Origin: UBA1858 sp965227695
Lineage (GTDB): Bacteria > Pseudomonadota > Gammaproteobacteria > UBA4575
DNA length: 64,000 bases
Direction of reading: 5' to 3'
Assembly (NCBI GenBank): GCA_965227695.1
Contig: OZ245760.1
Span: forward strand, 1,488,001 to 1,552,000
Part shown: piece by piece, positions 60,661-64,000 of the stretch
Layout: each line of letters opens with the position of its first letter
How positions within the stretch are numbered: the stretch's first letter is position 1
Translations under genes and position numbers: made by a program
Notes under the pieces: model-generated
Told to the model about the DNA's origin: nothing
The model's database searches: none
Seen by the model: only the letters and a program-made list of their open reading frames with translations

Positions 60661-61683
60661 ATGAGGGCTGGTTGGGATATAGGCGGAGCACATGTCAAAC
60701 TGGCCTATGTGCAAAATGGCAGGTTGCATGTTCAGCAGTGGGACTGTCCATTATGGCACGGGCTGGCCAGGCTGAGTGCAGTATTGAAGATGGCAAAATC
60801 AATCATCCCTTCCTCTGTTGACAGGCACAACGTGACCATGACCGGTGAGATGGCAGATATCTTTCATACCCATGAGGAAGGGGTGGAGAAAATTATTCAT
60901 GTTTTTATTGAAACCGTGTCAAATGAAGAAAATGTCAGATTTTATTCCACCAAAGGCCTGTTAAATTATCGACAGGCGATCAATAATAAATCACTCATCG
61001 CTTCCGCAAACTGGTTGGCCAGTGCTAATCTTTTAGCGCAACATACTGGCAATTGTATTTTTATGGATATTGGCAGTACGACCACTGATGTGCTGCAAAT
61101 CAATGATAGTGGGCTAATGCTTAACGGTGAGACAGATTTTGACAGACTCATCACGGGTGAACTGGTCTATACAGGTGTTGTACGAAGCTGTGTCAATACC
61201 CTGTGCCGTGAGATACCATATAAAGGTCGCACTGTTCCGCTGATGGCAGAGCAATTTTCAACGACGGCAGATGTCTATAGAATATTGCAGTGGTTGCCAA
61301 CGCATGCGGACTATGGGCCAACACCAGATGGACAGGCAAAAGATATTCCTTCAAGTATGAGACGACTCGCACGTATGATAGGGCGGGACTATTGTCGTGC
61401 TGATCACGATACATGGATCGAGGTCTGTGAGTACCTTGCCGGACAGCAAATGCAAATGATTGAGGCATCAGTGATATCGATGATTCGTCATCACCCGGCC
61501 ATAGATAAAATAGTCGCCGCCGGTGTAGGTGCTTTTCTTGTCAGAATAATCGCTGAGAGAATGTTTCTCAAGTGTATCGATTTCACTGATTGTATTATTC
61601 CGCCTGACGTGATCAAAACGCCAATGGCTTCAGAATGTGCTCCCGCTGTGGCACTGGTATTTACTGATTTAATTGCTGAGTAA
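60661..61683 (+). CDS. H4MPT-linked C1 pathway protein, MfnF-like (hydantoinase A fold)
   Basis: The protein (340 residues from ATG 60661, with GAGGA eight bases upstream) has an actin-like ATPase/hydantoinase fold: GWDIGGAHVKLAY at the start, MTGEMADIF, IFMDIGSTTTDVLQI, TGVVRSCVNTL and VAAGVGAFLVRII. Archaeal MfnF couples an aminomethylfuran diphosphate with glutamyltyramine to form the methanofuran core. MfnD- and MfnE-like genes flank it, supporting a methylofuran role. A TTG start at 60643 would add six residues. Confidence 0.87.
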   Translation: MRAGWDIGGAHVKLAYVQNGRLHVQQWDCPLWHGLARLSAVLKMAKSIIPSSVDRHNVTMTGEMADIFHTHEEGVEKIIHVFIETVSNEENVRFYSTKGLLNYRQAINNKSLIASANWLASANLLAQHTGNCIFMDIGSTTTDVLQINDSGLMLNGETDFDRLITGELVYTGVVRSCVNTLCREIPYKGRTVPLMAEQFSTTADVYRILQWLPTHADYGPTPDGQAKDIPSSMRRLARMIGRDYCRADHDTWIEVCEYLAGQQMQMIEASVISMIRHHPAIDKIVAAGVGAFLVRIIAERMFLKCIDFTDCIIPPDVIKTPMASECAPAVALVFTDLIAE

Positions 61684-63058
61684 TATTTTGGCATTCACTT
61701 ATCACCAAGTTCCTTATTTCGAGAATGTTGCTGAAATTTTTTCGCAATTTGCGCCGCTGGAGTGGTCGATTTTTCTTGATAGTGGTCGACCTTATTGTGC
61801 ACAGGGCCGGTATGAAATTTTTTCAGCCTATCCAAAAAAAACATTCACTACTCAGGGCAGATTTACGACAATTAACAGCGGTGGGAATATTCAGGTCGTT
61901 CCGGATGACCCTTTTAAGCTAATCGAACAGGCGCTGTCGCAATGCCAAATGCAGGCAGATCAGTTTCCGTTTACAGGCGGTGCGCTGGGTTTCTTTTCTT
62001 ACGATCTTGGACGTCGCATAGAGCATGTTCCCAGTATTGCCCTGAATGATATTGCCGTGCCTGAGCTGGCTGTAGGCATTTATCATTGGGCCTATATCGC
62101 TGATCACCTTGAAAAGACAGCTGTTGTGACAGGTGACCTGTCTGAACCACGAGTAAGACTTTACTGGGACGAAATTATTGAACGCGTCAGTCATCCTGCC
62201 GTGTTGCAGTCAGGTGAAGAATATATGGCTATCTCTGATATTCAGGCAAACATGACTCATCAGCAATACGCTGAAAAATTTCATCAAGTAAAAAAATTCA
62301 TCGCGGCCGGTGATTGCTACCAGGTTAATCTGGCGCAGCGTTTTAAAGTAAAAGTGCAGGGCGATCCCTGGCAGGGTTACATGAGGCTGCGCAAAATTAA
62401 TCCTTCTCCCTTCGCCAGTTATTTTAACGTGCCGGGGTGCAAGGTGCTGAGTGTTTCACCTGAGCGTTTTCTCAGAGTTGAGAATAATATTGTTCAGACC
62501 AAACCAATCAAGGGCACCCGTCCGCGTAGTGGTGACAAAACGAAAGACACCCTGCTAAAAGAACAGCTGCGTACCAGCACAAAAGATCGCGCCGAAAATG
62601 TCATGATTGTCGATTTGCTAAGAAATGATTTAAGCAAGTGTTGCGAAAAAAACAGCGTTAAAGTGACTAAACTATTTGACATTGAATCTTTTGCGACAGT
62701 GCATCATCTGGTCAGCACTGTTGAGGGAAAATTGCCTGCCAGTGTTTCACCTGTCGCGCTGCTGCGTGAGTCTTTTCCGGGTGGCTCGATCACTGGTGCA
62801 CCCAAAATACGTGCCATGGAAATTATTGAAGCACTTGAACCACACCGACGCGGGTTATACTGTGGTGCGATTGGTTATATTGGTTTCAATCGTAAAATGG
62901 ATACCAATATCGCCATTCGAACCATGATACAAAAAGATGACCATGCCTACTTTTATGCCGGTGGCGGCCTGGTGTGGGACTCTGATATGAACGAGGAATA
63001 TCAGGAAACGTTTGATAAGGCAGCGGCCATGTTCAGATTTTTTAATCGAAAACCATGA
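61673..63058 (+). CDS. pabB: Aminodeoxychorismate synthase component I
   Basis: PabB aminates chorismate towards p-aminobenzoate. The 461-residue protein has the anthranilate synthase I N-terminal part (FSAYPKKTFTTQG, GGALGFFSYDLGRRIEH) and the chorismate-binding domain: IAAGDCYQVNLAQRF, SPERFL, KPIKGTRPRSGD (PabB-type PIKGT), ENVMIVDLLRNDLSKCC, ESFPGGSITGAPKIRAMEIIE and GAIGYIGFN. pABA is needed by the beta-RFAP synthase encoded upstream as well as by FolP. TTG 61673 overlaps the MfnF-like end; TTG 61688 is another choice. ATGA overlap with the next gene. Confidence 0.92.
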   Translation: MLSNILAFTYHQVPYFENVAEIFSQFAPLEWSIFLDSGRPYCAQGRYEIFSAYPKKTFTTQGRFTTINSGGNIQVVPDDPFKLIEQALSQCQMQADQFPFTGGALGFFSYDLGRRIEHVPSIALNDIAVPELAVGIYHWAYIADHLEKTAVVTGDLSEPRVRLYWDEIIERVSHPAVLQSGEEYMAISDIQANMTHQQYAEKFHQVKKFIAAGDCYQVNLAQRFKVKVQGDPWQGYMRLRKINPSPFASYFNVPGCKVLSVSPERFLRVENNIVQTKPIKGTRPRSGDKTKDTLLKEQLRTSTKDRAENVMIVDLLRNDLSKCCEKNSVKVTKLFDIESFATVHHLVSTVEGKLPASVSPVALLRESFPGGSITGAPKIRAMEIIEALEPHRRGLYCGAIGYIGFNRKMDTNIAIRTMIQKDDHAYFYAGGGLVWDSDMNEEYQETFDKAAAMFRFFNRKP

Positions 63059-63624
63059 TAGTCGTTAAGCTTGGTGGCAGTCTATATTGCAATATCATCC
63101 TGCAGCGATGGGTTGATGAACTGGTATTACTCGAACAACATACGGTTGTGATTGTTCCGGGAGGGGGGCCTTTTGCTGATTGTGTAAGAACAGCTGCGCA
63201 CGACTGGCCATTGGCAGAGGAAATCGCCCATCCCATGGCCGTGTTAGGTATGCAACAGTACGCTTTAATGTTGGCAGGGCTGAATAACCGCATCAAAATA
63301 CTGACAAGTGCTGAAAAGCTTAACGACGACAGGCAAACCTATGTATGGTGTCCCTACGACGATGTAACCGCACGCTGTCCCTATCCAAAAAACTGGCAAA
63401 CAACTTCGGACTCCATCGCACTCTGGCTGGCCGGATTTATCTCTGCACAAACACTCTGCCTGATTAAATCAGCTCCACTGGACGGTAAAGATCCTGCAGA
63501 AATTATCAATTCTGATATCGTTGACGCTTACTTTTCGTCAGCTTGTCACAACTTTCCCGGCGATATCCGCTTTTATCATGCATCCCAAATAACAAATTTC
63601 ATCAATGACATCGCCAACCAGTGA
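63055..63624 (+). CDS. Amino acid kinase family protein, MfnE-like
   Basis: The 189-residue protein is a short amino acid kinase: MIVVKLGGSLYC at the N-terminus, VVIVPGGGPFADCVR, and TSDSIALWLAGF followed by LIKSAPLDGKDPAEI. MfnE phosphorylates an aminomethylfuran phosphate to the diphosphate in methanofuran synthesis. The ATG overlaps the pabB stop (ATGATAG), so translation is probably coupled. Its 3' end overlaps srkA by 20 bp. Confidence 0.86.
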   Translation: MIVVKLGGSLYCNIILQRWVDELVLLEQHTVVIVPGGGPFADCVRTAAHDWPLAEEIAHPMAVLGMQQYALMLAGLNNRIKILTSAEKLNDDRQTYVWCPYDDVTARCPYPKNWQTTSDSIALWLAGFISAQTLCLIKSAPLDGKDPAEIINSDIVDAYFSSACHNFPGDIRFYHASQITNFINDIANQ

Positions 63625-64000
63625 CGCCGGGAATTCACATCCCTTTGATCGGCTCGAGCCGAGTTTTATTCTTAATGCGATCGAAAGTATCGGCCTTGAG
63701 TGTGATGGTCGGGTAACCGCGCTGAATAGTTACGAAAATCGTGTCTACCAGATCGGGATAGAAGATAACGCCCCGATGATTGCCAAGTTTTATCGCCCAA
63801 ACCGGTGGTCAGACGAACAGATCGGGGAAGAACATGCATTCTGCTTCGAACTGGTCGAGGCAGAATTACCTGTCGTTGCTCCAATCCAGAATGAACATCA
63901 GGTCAGTTTATTTCACTATGGAGACTTTCGTTTTTCGCTTTATCCGAGAAAAGGGGGGCGGGCCCCTGAGTTGGATAACTATGATAATCTGAATATTCTC
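63605..64000 (+). CDS. srkA: Stress response kinase A (YihE family), 3' end outside window
   Basis: From an ATG at 63605 the frame stays open for 132 codons to the edge. The protein matches the SrkA N-terminus: HPFDRLEPSFILNAIESIG, TALNSYENRVYQIGIED, IAKFYRPNRWSDEQIGEEHAF, LPVVAPIQ, FSLYPRKGGRAPELDNYDNL. SrkA is a cytosolic Ser/Thr kinase linked to stress survival. It begins inside the MfnE-like gene (20-bp overlap) and has no clear ribosome site. It is probably not part of the C1 pathway. Confidence 0.85.
   Translation, partial: MTSPTSDAGNSHPFDRLEPSFILNAIESIGLECDGRVTALNSYENRVYQIGIEDNAPMIAKFYRPNRWSDEQIGEEHAFCFELVEAELPVVAPIQNEHQVSLFHYGDFRFSLYPRKGGRAPELDNYDNLNIL

Overview
The window looks like a chromosomal segment of a gammaproteobacterial methylotroph that also handles reduced sulfur. 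The gammaproteobacterial assignment rests on gene order: 4.5S RNA-dnaX-ybaB-recR, nadB-rpoE-rseA-mucB-mucD-lepA, and rsgA divergent from orn. The metabolic assignment rests on a nearly complete tetrahydromethanopterin (H4MPT)/methylofuran C1 pathway, an NAD-dependent formate dehydrogenase and a periplasmic methanethiol oxidase. Base composition appears moderate (roughly mid-40s % GC by eye). A Methylophaga-like or related sulfur-oxidising lineage would fit, but the genus cannot be fixed from sequence reading alone.

Layout. 1-6.0 kb: flavodoxin-fold oxidoreductase, CPA-type antiporter, formate/nitrite channel, small coiled-coil proteins, YjdF-like membrane protein and soluble transhydrogenase SthA. 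6.1-12.3 kb: small unknowns (one resembling a lone sigma-70 region 4), an unusual HAD hydrolase, DNA photolyase, an ArsP/YraQ-type permease and an orphan SoxB. 12.5-30.6 kb: housekeeping genes (SRP RNA, dnaX, ybaB, recR, CaxA-type exchanger, corA, rsgA, orn, nadB, the sigma-E operon, lepA, folP). 30.8-34.1 kb: a minus-strand cassette DUF5989 - SxtJ - carbamoyltransferase - SGNH-like protein; its first member is only 50 residues long. 34.4-39.0 kb: two-subunit formate dehydrogenase with a NuoE-NuoF fusion as beta subunit. 39.6-45.7 kb: methanethiol oxidase locus (SCO, mtoX, second SCO with a CX5C motif, MauG-like dihaem protein, two TlpA-like thioredoxins). 45.8-63.6 kb: H4MPT island with fhcBADC, beta-RFAP synthase, mtdB, ATP-grasp, mch, RimK-like ATP-grasp, CitG-like protein, fae, a PTPS fusion, HisA-like protein, and methylofuran genes (MfnD-, MfnF-, MfnE-like) with pabB. 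The window ends inside srkA.

How they fit together. Methanethiol would be oxidised in the periplasm by MtoX to formaldehyde, sulfide and H2O2. Formaldehyde is condensed with H4MPT by Fae, oxidised by MtdB, converted by Mch, and released as formate by Fhc using methylofuran. Formate goes to CO2 through the NAD-linked formate dehydrogenase, or across the membrane through the FNT channel. PabB, beta-RFAP synthase, the PTPS fusion, the pterin dehydratase and the Mfn-type enzymes would supply the two archaeal-type cofactors. SoxB hints at further sulfur oxidation. A methanethiol-to-CO2 route is thus encoded within about 30 kb.

The most interesting items are the pterin-synthase fusion that lacks one histidine of the HGH zinc motif, an ATP-grasp gene that appears to need a non-canonical ATT start inside mtdB, paired palindromes in front of fae, divergent start codons 3 bp apart (HisA-like/ATP-grasp), the CX5C SCO protein, the lone sigma-region-4-like protein and the carbamoyltransferase cassette.
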